Origin: Pseudomonadota bacterium
Lineage (GTDB): Bacteria > Pseudomonadota > Gammaproteobacteria > Steroidobacterales > Steroidobacteraceae
Length of the DNA stretch: 10,176 bases
Reading direction: 5' to 3'
NCBI GenBank assembly: GCA_021792815.1
Contig: JAJYTX010000067.1
Location: 1-10,176, forward strand
Shown here: piece by piece, positions 1 through 6,785 of the stretch
Position numbering within the stretch: the first letter of the stretch is position 1
How the letters are laid out: the number at the start of each line of letters is the position of its first letter
Position numbers and translations under genes: made by a program
Notes under the pieces: model-generated
Seen by the model: the letters and a program-made list of their open reading frames with translations, nothing else
Database searches by the model: none
Told to the model about the DNA's origin: nothing

Positions 1-251
1 GCATGGAACACAACCTGGGGCTGACCTGCGACCCGGTGGGAGGACTGGTGCAGATACCCTGCATCGAGCGCAACGCCATGGGCGCGATCAAGGCGATCAA
101 CGCGGCGCGCCTGGCGATGCGCGGCGATGGCACGCACAAAGTCTCGCTCGATCACGTCATCGTCACCATGCGCCAGACCGGCGAAGACATGTCGACGATC
201 TACAAAGAGACCTCGCAGGGCGGGCTGGCGGTGAACGTCCCGGAATGTTAG
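1..251 (+). CDS. sdaA: L-serine dehydratase (L-serine ammonia-lyase), C-terminal end only
   Basis: Only the last 82 codons are present; the gene enters from the left edge, with the frame running from base 3 to the TAG at 249-251. The enzyme deaminates L-serine to pyruvate and ammonia in the cytoplasm. The visible part is the end of the alpha (iron-sulfur) domain. It carries the signature [14 protein letters not shown] followed by [18 protein letters not shown], close to Escherichia coli SdaA. Two cysteines 11 residues apart (9 and 20 of the visible part) are at the spacing of two 4Fe-4S ligands in this family. The protein ends in Cys; in the type 2 enzyme this C-terminal cysteine folds back as a ligand to the cluster, so the true end is intact. 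The sdaA and sdaB paralogues cannot be told apart from this fragment. It converges on the cyclase gene with a 42-base gap. Confidence 0.95.
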   Translation, partial: MEHNLGLTCDPVGGLVQIPCIERNAMGAIKAINAARLAMRGDGTHKVSLDHVIVTMRQTGEDMSTIYKETSQGGLAVNVPEC

Positions 252-293
252 CCCGCAACGAACCGCGCGGCGCCAACCCGGCCCGGGCGTTGC

Positions 294-1313
294 TCAGTGA
301 CCGCCGAGCGCCACGCGGTTGCGCCCGGCCGCCTTGGCGCTGTACAGGGCGAGATCGGCGTTGTGGCGCAGGGATTCGAGCGTGTCGCCGGACCGGCCGC
401 TCGCCGCACCGATCGACAGCGTCACCTCGCCTGAGAATTGCGTACCGTCGGGCCGCACGATGAGGGTACGCTGCGCACTGCTGCGGATGGTCTCGGCGAG
501 AGCGGCGGCAGCGGCCAAGGTCCTGCCGGGCATGAAGACCACGAACTCGTCACCGCCCACCCGGGCGGCCACATCATCGGGCGAAAGCTGCGCGCAGAGG
601 ATCTCGGCGATCTTCTTCAGCACCTTGTCGCCGATGACATGACCGTGGGTGTCATTGATGCGTTTGAAGTGATCGATGTCCACCGCCAGGAAGGCCACTT
701 CCGTGAAGTCGGCCGGGTTCTCCCGCACGTCTACCGCGCGCTTGAAGCCGTAGAGGCTGTTCAGCCCCGTGAGTGGGTCGCGCAGCGGCTCGGTCTGCGC
801 ACCCTCCAGCCGCTCCATGACCGCGGCGACCTCGGCGCGCTGGCGCGCGAGCTGCTCGTGCAGGCTGCGCAGCGTCGAGTGCAGCTGCGATGCCTGCTCC
901 AGGACCTCGCCGATCACGCGGGCGGCAGACCCGGCGCCATCGGGGCCGGTGAGCCGTCCCTGCGCATCCTCCAGGCACTGCGTGAAACGCTGCACTGTGG
1001 TCCCTGCCTCGAGCGTATCGTGCTCCGTTCTGCCGATGAGCTCGCGCAGCTCGTGCTGCGCAAGCTCGAAGGCCACCACATCGCGGGCCGCGATGTGCAG
1101 CGCATGCAGCCGGCAGATCTCCGTGTCCGACAGCGGACTGTCGGTGCAGAGCAGCTTCTCGAGCTCCTGGGTGAGCGCCGGATTGAGATCGCCAGCGTGC
1201 TCGTACCAGACCGCGTAGCTCAGGGGATGGTACCCTGCCTGGTGAGGCGACATCAGCTGCAGGGCCCGACGCAGGATTGCGGCGCTTTCTTCCCTAGATT
1301 GCTGGTAGCGCAT
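294..1313 (-). CDS. Diguanylate cyclase (GGDEF domain) with helical N-terminal region
   Basis: The 339-residue protein makes cyclic-di-GMP from two GTP and is probably cytoplasmic, as no membrane segment or signal peptide is visible. The GGDEF domain covers about 175-337. The active-site signature RVGGDEF is intact (GGDEF at 253-257). In VDIDHFKRINDTHGHVIGD, the metal ligand D212 and guanine-contacting N220 and D229 match D327, N335 and D344 of PleD. The inhibitory I-site RxxD is degraded: the four residues are S244-P-D-D247, so Arg is missing while Asp remains. The usual LTGLxNR is also altered (LTGLNSLYGF, 181-190). The N-terminal ~170 residues are helical, with a likely coiled coil at 135-172 leading into the domain; a segment around 28-45 (YHPLSYAVWYEH) recurs in other proteobacterial GGDEF proteins, but the sensor type was not identified. 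No strong ribosome binding site precedes the ATG at 1313. An extended -10 promoter lies about 50 bases upstream. Confidence 0.95.
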   Translation of the reverse strand: MRYQQSREESAAILRRALQLMSPHQAGYHPLSYAVWYEHAGDLNPALTQELEKLLCTDSPLSDTEICRLHALHIAARDVVAFELAQHELRELIGRTEHDTLEAGTTVQRFTQCLEDAQGRLTGPDGAGSAARVIGEVLEQASQLHSTLRSLHEQLARQRAEVAAVMERLEGAQTEPLRDPLTGLNSLYGFKRAVDVRENPADFTEVAFLAVDIDHFKRINDTHGHVIGDKVLKKIAEILCAQLSPDDVAARVGGDEFVVFMPGRTLAAAAALAETIRSSAQRTLIVRPDGTQFSGEVTLSIGAASGRSGDTLESLRHNADLALYSAKAAGRNRVALGGH

Positions 1314-1363
1314 GCTGGATCGAACGACCGATTTGGCGACCGATTTTTTACTTATTCCAACTT

Positions 1364-1392
1364 AATATACCACATATACCGGCCTTCCGACA
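1364..1392 (-). promoter_or_regulatory. Probable sigma-70 extended -10 promoter of the diguanylate cyclase gene
   Basis: An AT-rich island (about 1340-1380) stands out in otherwise GC-rich DNA. Read on the minus strand it contains TGGTATATT (1372-1364): an extended -10 (TGn) followed by TATATT, a 5 of 6 match to TATAAT. The -35 position, 17 bases upstream, is TGTCGG (1392-1387), a poor match, as is common for extended -10 promoters. The predicted start of transcription is near 1357, giving a leader of about 44 bases before the ATG at 1313. This would let the cyclase be expressed apart from csrA. Confidence 0.45.
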
Positions 1393-1440
1393 CCGCATTC
1401 CGACACTCGGGCGCATCCCCGAGCCGGTGCGCAGCGAGAT

Positions 1441-1462
1441 CGCCACGGGATGGCCCGTGGCG
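1441..1462 (-). terminator. Perfect 9-bp hairpin downstream of csrA, possible terminator
   Basis: CGCCACGGG (1441-1449) and CCCGTGGCG (1454-1462) are perfect inverted repeats around a 4-base loop. The hairpin lies 100 bases beyond the csrA stop and upstream of the cyclase promoter, where a csrA terminator would be expected. No T-run follows on the minus strand (the sequence continues ATCTCGCT), so it is not a canonical intrinsic terminator. The rest of the 248-base gap 1314-1561 shows no gene. In particular, the tRNA-Ser that follows csrA in enterobacteria is not seen. Confidence 0.35.
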
Positions 1463-1561
1463 GCTATCGCCCGGGAAGCGTCGCGGTGCGCCAGCGCACG
1501 CGGATGCGCCGCTGCGAGGCACACCCTGCGCGCTTCCGGTGACGGGCCAAATCCGCCCCGC

Positions 1562-1792
1562 TCAGACGCCGGTGGGGGCGAAGCTCGGAACGGGTTTCGG
1601 CGCTTCGCCGTCGGCCACCCCGGTGCGCTGCTCTCTTTTGATCCGCTCGTAGATTTCCTCGCGGTGCACCGCGACATCTTTCGGCGCATTGATACCGATT
1701 CGCACCTGATTGCCCTTGACGCCGAGTACCGTGATGGTCACCTCGTCCCCGATCATCACCGTCTCGCCGACTCGCCTTGTAAGTATGAGCAT
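1562..1792 (-). CDS. csrA: Carbon storage regulator CsrA (RsmA), mRNA-binding post-transcriptional regulator
   Basis: The 76-residue protein begins [18 protein letters not shown], the canonical CsrA N-terminus. It is a dimeric RNA-binding protein that recognises GGA in hairpin loops, usually over ribosome binding sites, and controls carbon storage, motility and biofilm formation. Both RNA-contact surfaces are intact: strand 1 (L4-T5-R6-R7) and the late segment V42-H43-R44-E45-E46, including the key R44. The frame is open 10 codons further upstream (to 1822). The start at 1792 was chosen because it gives the invariant MLILTRR terminus and is preceded by AGAGGA seven bases before the ATG. The last ~20 residues (from about 56) form a Pro/Ala-rich tail beyond the 61-67 residues common in the family. 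The upstream neighbour is fecR, 78 bases away. The leader is rich in GGA motifs, suggesting autoregulation. Confidence 0.97.
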   Translation of the reverse strand: MLILTRRVGETVMIGDEVTITVLGVKGNQVRIGINAPKDVAVHREEIYERIKREQRTGVADGEAPKPVPSFAPTGV

Positions 1793-1799
1793 CTGCTGG

Positions 1800-1863
1800 T
1801 CCTCTGTAGGTATTGACTCCAAGAATTGGTCCGGTCTTCACCCTGTCCGGGGTCCGATCCTCC
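1800..1863 (-). promoter_or_regulatory. GGA-rich leader of csrA, candidate CsrA autoregulatory sites
   Basis: Read on the minus strand, the 78-base interval between the fecR stop and the csrA start holds seven GGA triplets: 1863-1861, 1860-1858, 1855-1853, 1848-1846, 1832-1830, 1820-1818 and 1802-1800. The last lies in CTACAGAGGACC, which resembles the CsrA consensus RUACARGGAUGU with one extra base and coincides with the Shine-Dalgarno sequence. CsrA repressing its own translation at such sites is established in enterobacteria; that it does so here is an inference. The transcription start is unknown, so it is not clear how many of the sites lie in the RNA. Confidence 0.35.
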
Positions 1864-1870
1864 CGATGAT

Positions 1871-2902
1871 TCAGCGGTCGGTCCCGACCCGGTCCCGCTG
1901 GGACCGGTAGCCGAGGATGACCTCCCCGTCCCGATGAGTGACGGTGATGGGTTCGATCTGGGCAATTCGCCTGATCGTGGCATCCACGTCGCGGATGCTG
2001 AATGCTCCACCGATCTGCATCTGCGCGACGCGCGGATCAGCGATGACGATGCGCTGCGACGTATAGCGGCTGAGCGTGCCGATGAATTTCGACAGCGGCT
2101 CTCCGCGGGTCTCGAGCAGCCCCTCGCGCCAGCGGGTGACGCGCGTGCCGCGCGCGGCGTGCACGTCGGTCACGAGGCCGACCGGTGAATATTCGATCTG
2201 CTGATCCGCCCCGAGACGCCGGCTCCAGGACGGCCGTGTGGCCGCTCCGATGCCCCGTCCCTCCACCACGACCGTGCCACTGAGTACGGTGACGACCACA
2301 TCCCCATCGGCCTTCTGGTACACGTCGAAGCGCGTTCCAAGCACACGGACCTCGCTGTGCGAGAGCAGGATGCGGAACGGCCGCATCGGGTCGTGCACCA
2401 CGTCGAAGAACACCTCCCCGTCGAGCAATCGCACCCGCCGGTCGCCCGGACTGCCCACCCATTCCAGCCGGGTGCGTGTATTGAGACACGCGATGCTGCC
2501 ATCGGGCAGCACGACCCTGTGGATCTGCCCGATCCGGGTCTGGTAGGTCCGGGACAGATAACCCTGGTCGCGCAGCCACAGCCAGCCGACTGCCACCGCC
2601 GCGAACACGGCAGCTGCCGTCACCGCTGAAAGCCACAGCAACCCCGCTGTCAGGCGCGTTCGGACGCGCGGGTCGGCGATGCTCTCGAGGATAGCGCCCC
2701 GGGCAGGGCCTCTTATCTCAGAAGCGACGTCACATACGGCGCGTAACTCTCGAAATTCCTGAGAGTTCAGCGGGTCGGCAATCCAGGTCTCGAAGGCACT
2801 CTGATGAGGCGCGAAGCCGCCACCCATGCGAACCAGCCACCGCGCCGCCTGCTTGCGCGCACGCCGTTGCCGCCACCCGGAAATGAGTCCGCCGATCGTC
2901 AA
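1871..2902 (-). CDS. fecR: FecR-family anti-sigma regulator (inner-membrane signal transducer)
   Basis: The 343-residue protein carries the receptor signal across the inner membrane and controls the FecI-type sigma factor. The cytoplasmic N-terminus (about 15-65: ARKQAARWLVRM through FETWIADPLNSQEFRELR) is DUF4880-like and should bind the sigma factor. One hydrophobic membrane segment spans about 84-110. The periplasmic FecR domain (about 120-215) has typical motifs: LPDGSIACLNTRTRL, LLDGEVFFDV and VRVLGTRFDVY. The C-terminal part (about 265-332, EPLSKFIGTLSRYTSQRI) is the STN-like region that meets the receptor. The start is TTG at 2902, sharing TTGA with the sigma-factor stop; GAGGG lies four bases upstream, and the next Met (26) would cut into the sigma-binding domain. 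Overlap and order indicate translational coupling with the sigma gene. The symbol denotes the family; the ligand need not be ferric citrate. Confidence 0.93.
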   Translation of the reverse strand: MTIGGLISGWRQRRARKQAARWLVRMGGGFAPHQSAFETWIADPLNSQEFRELRAVCDVASEIRGPARGAILESIADPRVRTRLTAGLLWLSAVTAAAVFAAVAVGWLWLRDQGYLSRTYQTRIGQIHRVVLPDGSIACLNTRTRLEWVGSPGDRRVRLLDGEVFFDVVHDPMRPFRILLSHSEVRVLGTRFDVYQKADGDVVVTVLSGTVVVEGRGIGAATRPSWSRRLGADQQIEYSPVGLVTDVHAARGTRVTRWREGLLETRGEPLSKFIGTLSRYTSQRIVIADPRVAQMQIGGAFSIRDVDATIRRIAQIEPITVTHRDGEVILGYRSQRDRVGTDR

Positions 2903-3468
2903 TCAACCCTCGCCAGATCAATACCTTGAGAAGACAACTGCACGCGGCACCTCTTCAGTGCCCGGGTCATCCGTTTGTCGACCCGCTTCTCCGAGATACC
3001 GAGCCGATCGGCGATTTCCTTGCGGGGCCGGCCCTCGATATGCGCCATGACGAATACCTGGCGCAACCCCGGCGGCAGCCCCTTGATGACCTGCACCAGC
3101 CGCCGCCCGATCTGATCGGCGAGCACCAGCCGCTCCGGTCCCAGGCTGTCATCCGGGATGTCCTCCATCCCCTCCGGTCCGGACAACACCGCACTCTCCA
3201 GCCGCCGCCGGCGCAGACGCATCAATGCCAGATTGGTCGCCACCTTGAACAGCATCGCGCGCGGGAACGCCAGCTGCTCCGGCCGATACATCCGATGCAG
3301 CTTTTCGTAGGCATCCTGGGCCACCTCCCACGCCTGATCCGCTCTGCCGAGCATCTTGGTCAGGTAGCCGACCAGCTGTGCCTCGTGAGTCCGGCACAGC
3401 CCCGCGAAAAACTCATTACCCATCCCCGCTCCGGGGAAACGGCTCACTTTGCCCAAAGTTCTGTCCAT
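2899..3468 (-). CDS. fecI: ECF sigma factor, FecI-like
   Basis: The 189-residue extracytoplasmic-function sigma factor directs RNA polymerase to target promoters, probably including that of the receptor. Region 2 covers about 25-92 (AQLVGYLTKMLGRADQAWEV, then AQDAYEKLHR and FKVATNLALMRLRRRR); region 4 covers about 125-178, with the DNA-binding helix-turn-helix GRPRKEIADRLGISEKRVDK at 146-165. Regions 1.1 and 3 are absent, as expected for group IV. The start is uncertain. ATG 3468 has AGGGA seven bases upstream. An internal ATG at 3423 (Met16, MGNEFF) has GGAG five bases upstream and gives a protein closer to the usual FecI N-terminus. The next gene, fecR, overlaps by four bases, so the two form one unit. 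The receptor gene upstream is 311 bases away with a strong hairpin between, so fecI may have its own promoter. Confidence 0.93.
   Translation of the reverse strand: MDRTLGKVSRFPGAGMGNEFFAGLCRTHEAQLVGYLTKMLGRADQAWEVAQDAYEKLHRMYRPEQLAFPRAMLFKVATNLALMRLRRRRLESAVLSGPEGMEDIPDDSLGPERLVLADQIGRRLVQVIKGLPPGLRQVFVMAHIEGRPRKEIADRLGISEKRVDKRMTRALKRCRVQLSSQGIDLARVD
3423..3437 (-). other. Hairpin over the alternative fecI start and its Shine-Dalgarno sequence
   Basis: TCCCCG (3423-3428) and CGGGGA (3432-3437) are perfect inverted repeats around a 3-base loop. On the minus-strand RNA the stem covers the ATG at 3423, and part of its GGAG motif lies in the loop. If translation starts at 3423, this would partly hide the start site; if it starts at 3468, the hairpin is inside the coding region and may have no role. 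Confidence 0.25.
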
Positions 3469-3779
3469 TCCCTATTCCCTGACCCCCTAGATGCACGGAC
3501 GGGGCCGAGCCCCCCATCCCGGAAGAACGTTTCTGCTTTCGGGCGTAACGCCCGAAAGCTCCGCAGGACCCTCTAGCCTCGAAACACCCGGACAGCCGCA
3601 GCCTCCGGACGACCGAGTCCACCCAGATGATCTCATCGAGCAGCAACCGCCGGCTTGAACCCGAACCTCGAGTGGCCACTGCAGCAGACGCCGAACCCTG
3701 ACCTTCCAGCCCCGGCGGGAGCCGCCGCCCGATGAGCCGAGCAAAACCCCGGGAGAACAGGCGCACCGGCTCGGTGGTC
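3469..3779 (-). other. 311-base gap between receptor and sigma-factor genes, no convincing gene
   Basis: Open frames cross this stretch on both strands, but their products are Arg/Gly/Ser-rich with no recognisable domain, so no gene is called. It holds a perfect 11-bp hairpin at 3535-3559, a smaller 5-bp hairpin (GGGGC 3501-3505, GCCCC 3509-3513), and the short direct repeat AGGGAATAGGGAATG (minus strand, 3480-3466) that runs into the first fecI start codon. A promoter for fecI could lie here, but no clear -35/-10 pair was found. Confidence 0.5.
3535..3559 (-). terminator. Perfect 11-bp hairpin between receptor gene and fecI
   Basis: GCTTTCGGGCG (3535-3545) pairs exactly with CGCCCGAAAGC (3549-3559) across a 3-base loop. 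It lies about 220 bases past the receptor stop and about 70 bases before the sigma-factor start, so it could end or attenuate receptor transcription before fecI. No T-run follows on the minus strand (AGAAACGTTCTT), so a factor-independent terminator is not assured. It could instead be an mRNA-stabilising stem or a copy of a dispersed palindromic repeat. Confidence 0.4.
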
Positions 3780-6700
3780 TCACCATCGCTCGGTCAGCTG
3801 CACACTGAGGACGCGGCCGAGCGCCTGTACGTTCGAGACATCGTAGCCGAATGGGCTGTCCACGAACGGCGGCGCCCGATCGAGCACATTCACGACATTC
3901 AGCCTCAGCTCGGTTGCGCCCGAGCCGCTCAGGCCCGCCCAGCGGTAGCATCCCTCGAGATCAACGGTGGTCCAGGCCGCCACTCGCGGCACTGAGACGC
4001 TGTTCGGGTTGCGATAGGCTCCTGTGTAGTTGACGGCGAGGCGCATCGACCAGCGCCGCCGCCGCGGACCGCGGCGGCTCCAGTCGAGCGTGCCACGCAG
4101 GCGCAGCGCCAGCGGATTGGCGAGCGTATCGAGAATGCTGACCGTCGGTGAACTCGCCATCACTGACTGCAAGAAGTCGAACACGTAGTTGCCCTGCAGA
4201 CCGAAAGCGAACCGGCCCCAGCGACTGCCGAGGCGCTCGTGGGCAGCGAGGTCGAGACCGCTGGTGAGGGTCGCGGCCAGGTTGACGAGCCGCATGTCGA
4301 TGATGGCCGCCGGGCGGCTCGCCAGGCACTGCGATACCGACCCGAGGAACACCGGGCTGGTGCACACCTCGGCCACCTGCACCGGTGTGGGCGCACGTGT
4401 GATCACGGAGGCCCACTCCGCCGCGTGATCGAGAATTCCGCGCGGATCGCCGGCGGCCGGCTGCTCGATCCGGTTGAAATACTCGATGGAGTAATAGGTC
4501 AGAGACAGCTGCGAGCCTCGCCAGGGGGCAAGGTCGAACCCGGCCGTCCAGGTGTGGGCGGTCTCACGGCGCAGATGGGGATTGGAGCCCTGCTCGACCA
4601 GCGCCAGCGAGCGGCCGGTCGCTGACATCGGATCGGGCAGCAGCGCCAGACCCGACAGGTTCTGCGACGTATCGTACAGATCATCGAGCTTCGGGGCGCG
4701 GAAGGAGCGTCCCCAGCTGCCATGCAGATCGAGCCAGTGGTGTACGCTCCAGCGCAGCCGTACGGTGGGGCTGAATGTACCGCCGAAGTCGCTGTAGTGC
4801 TCGTACCGGCCGGCAAGATTCAGCATCAGGCGCGCAGTGGCGCGGGCATTGCGCCGCGCGCCCACCAGGGGCACCGCGAGCTGTGAGAACACCGACTCGA
4901 CGTGACGGCTGTACTGCTGGGCAATCGTGCGAGCCTGCGGATCGGTCGGATCCGGCACGCTGTGCTCGAGCGTCTCGAGCCGGCGCCCGATGCCGACCGC
5001 CAGCCTGGCCTCGCCCGCCGGCAGGCGCAGCAGCGGTCCATCCGCGATCAGCTGGGTCGCCTCGATGCCGGCGCTCGAGCCCAGCCGGAAATCGCTGTTG
5101 AGCGCGCTCAGTGTCGCCGGGTTGGTATACGAACCGTCGCCGAACGGATCGAACGCCGTGGCAGGATTGGGGTCGGCGAGCGCCGCCGCGAGTCGCAGTG
5201 GATCCGGCACGTTGTGCTCGTAGTCGCGCAGCGACTGGCTGCCGTCGGACTCGCTCAGGGTGAGCTGCCAGCCCCCGCGCAGCCGCAGCGTGCCGCCGAG
5301 CGTCCCCATGTAGAGCCGCGACCGCGATGAAAAGCGGGTGGGGCCGAAATCACGCAGGAAACTGTAGGCAACGAGCGTATACGGAACAGCCGGATAGGGA
5401 TTGACGTAGAAGGCGTTGCTCGACGGCACGAGCAGCACCTGCAGATTCGGCAGGGCACTGATCTGCGTGTCACGCTGCGCGTAGCGGACCCGGGCGAACA
5501 GCCGCAGCGCCGGACCCGGATGCTCGCTCGCCGAGGCGTACACCTCGTGCGCGGTCCGCTCCGGGAAAATCTGGTAGCCGACGAAAGGATTCTGCAGATT
5601 GATGACGGAAATCAGCTCCGTCGCGCTCAGCGACCTGCCGTCCTGTCCGCGTGGAATTCCGTAGACAGGCTGCAGGGTCAGGGGATCGAGGATGTTGCCC
5701 GGATTTCCGTAGTAGGGGTCGTAATTGCCTCCGCCGTAGACCGCCTTGTCGGCGTCGGCCGCATACGCGCGCTCAGCCGCCGACAGCGGTGTGGCGTCCG
5801 AGAACTGGTAGGCGAGCATCGCGTGCCCGCCGCTCCAGCTTGCGCCGATCAGTTGCGAGAGCATCAGCTCGCCACGGCCATCGCGCGCCGTGGCGTAGCG
5901 GGCCTCGGTCTGCGCTCCGCGGAACCGATCGCGCATGATGATGTTGACCACGCCGGCGATCGCATCAGAACCGTACAGCGCCGAAGCACCATCGGGCAAC
6001 ACCTCGATGCGTCTGACGGCACTCCACGGAATGGTGGAGACATCGACGAAATCCCCGCTCAGGCCGCCGAGCGGCTGGCGCCCGCCGTCGACCAGCACCA
6101 GCGTGGCCCCCACCCCGAGTCCGCGCAGATTGATGCCGGCACCGTACTGGTAATTCCCATCGATCGCCAGATCCTCCCGCGGCCCGTTCATCGACACCAA
6201 CGGCAGCGCATACAGCGCATCCTGCACGCCGGCATAAGGCGCCTGCGCAAGCTCCCGGCGCCTGATGTAAATCAGTGGCGCCGCCGCGTCCCGCACACCG
6301 TGCAGAAGACTGCCGGTCACCTCGACCTGTCGCAGCCGATCTGCGCTGCGGGTCACCCGCGGACCGGCGCGGTCAGGGCGCAGGCCCGGCGATGGCGGCG
6401 CCAGCGTGTGCAACCGCGGGTTCTGGTGCGCCGTGTGCCGGATGATGACCATGCGGCGGGTATCGAATACGAAGGTCAGGCCAGTGCCCAGCAGCATCCG
6501 CCGCAGCGCCATGACGCTGCTCATCCGCCCCGAGACCGCCCGGGTCTCGAGTTTTTCGACGTCGGGAGTCGCCGCATAGATCGCCTGGATGCCCGACTGG
6601 CGGTAGAAGTCGAGAATCGCTTGCGGAAACGGCTCGACCGGCAGACGGAAGCGATGCACCCGTCCCGCGGCCCGCGCTGGCGCGCTCAACACCACCGCGA

Positions 6701-6785
6701 GCACCAGCCACGCGGCACGGCGCGCGCTCCTCGGCTGCGGACGCTCCCTATCCCCGACCCTGACCGCTTGATTGCTTTGATCCAT
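3780..6785 (-). CDS. TonB-dependent outer-membrane receptor with N-terminal STN signalling domain (FecA-type transducer)
   Basis: This 1001-residue receptor imports a ligand across the outer membrane using TonB energy and signals its presence to FecR. A basic stretch and hydrophobic core (RRAAWLVLAVVLSAPARAA, 22-40) form a Sec signal peptide. STN domain: about 44-117 (FRLPVEPFPQAILDFYRQSG to RMVIIRH). A Pro-rich linker follows, then a TonB-box-like LRQVEVTG (151-158). Plug: about 164-295, with INLRGLGVGATLVLVDGGRQ, RRIEVLPDGASALYGSDAIA and GVVNIIMRDRF. The remainder is the 22-strand barrel, ending LRLNVVNVLDRAPPF and a terminal Trp. Cys808 and Cys820 could form a loop disulfide. The start at 6785 was chosen because AGGGG stands just upstream and the signal peptide follows. 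The frame stays open to 7094, but those 103 residues are Arg-rich with no domain and would bury the signal peptide. It is divergent from nagA and upstream of fecI-fecR. Ligand unknown: ferric siderophore or saccharide. Confidence 0.94.
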   Translation of the reverse strand: MDQSNQAVRVGDRERPQPRSARRAAWLVLAVVLSAPARAAGRVHRFRLPVEPFPQAILDFYRQSGIQAIYAATPDVEKLETRAVSGRMSSVMALRRMLLGTGLTFVFDTRRMVIIRHTAHQNPRLHTLAPPSPGLRPDRAGPRVTRSADRLRQVEVTGSLLHGVRDAAAPLIYIRRRELAQAPYAGVQDALYALPLVSMNGPREDLAIDGNYQYGAGINLRGLGVGATLVLVDGGRQPLGGLSGDFVDVSTIPWSAVRRIEVLPDGASALYGSDAIAGVVNIIMRDRFRGAQTEARYATARDGRGELMLSQLIGASWSGGHAMLAYQFSDATPLSAAERAYAADADKAVYGGGNYDPYYGNPGNILDPLTLQPVYGIPRGQDGRSLSATELISVINLQNPFVGYQIFPERTAHEVYASASEHPGPALRLFARVRYAQRDTQISALPNLQVLLVPSSNAFYVNPYPAVPYTLVAYSFLRDFGPTRFSSRSRLYMGTLGGTLRLRGGWQLTLSESDGSQSLRDYEHNVPDPLRLAAALADPNPATAFDPFGDGSYTNPATLSALNSDFRLGSSAGIEATQLIADGPLLRLPAGEARLAVGIGRRLETLEHSVPDPTDPQARTIAQQYSRHVESVFSQLAVPLVGARRNARATARLMLNLAGRYEHYSDFGGTFSPTVRLRWSVHHWLDLHGSWGRSFRAPKLDDLYDTSQNLSGLALLPDPMSATGRSLALVEQGSNPHLRRETAHTWTAGFDLAPWRGSQLSLTYYSIEYFNRIEQPAAGDPRGILDHAAEWASVITRAPTPVQVAEVCTSPVFLGSVSQCLASRPAAIIDMRLVNLAATLTSGLDLAAHERLGSRWGRFAFGLQGNYVFDFLQSVMASSPTVSILDTLANPLALRLRGTLDWSRRGPRRRRWSMRLAVNYTGAYRNPNSVSVPRVAAWTTVDLEGCYRWAGLSGSGATELRLNVVNVLDRAPPFVDSPFGYDVSNVQALGRVLSVQLTERW

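Noticed and set aside
255..293. Inverted repeat GCAACG / CGTTGC between the convergent sdaA and cyclase genes
   Set aside because: Only 6 bp with a 27-base loop and no T-run; too weak to call a bidirectional terminator.
1314..1561. tRNA-Ser or other tRNA after csrA, as in enterobacteria
   Set aside because: No T-arm GGTTCGAATCC-type box or acceptor stem on either strand in this gap.
438..1652. Long open frame (404 codons) on the plus strand opposite the diguanylate cyclase
   Set aside because: Antisense shadow produced by high GC; the translation has no domain, while the minus-strand frame has an intact GGDEF domain.
3416..3766. 116-codon minus-strand frame in the receptor-fecI gap
   Set aside because: Overlaps the fecI start in another frame and crosses the 11-bp hairpin; Ser/Gly/Arg-rich with no domain.
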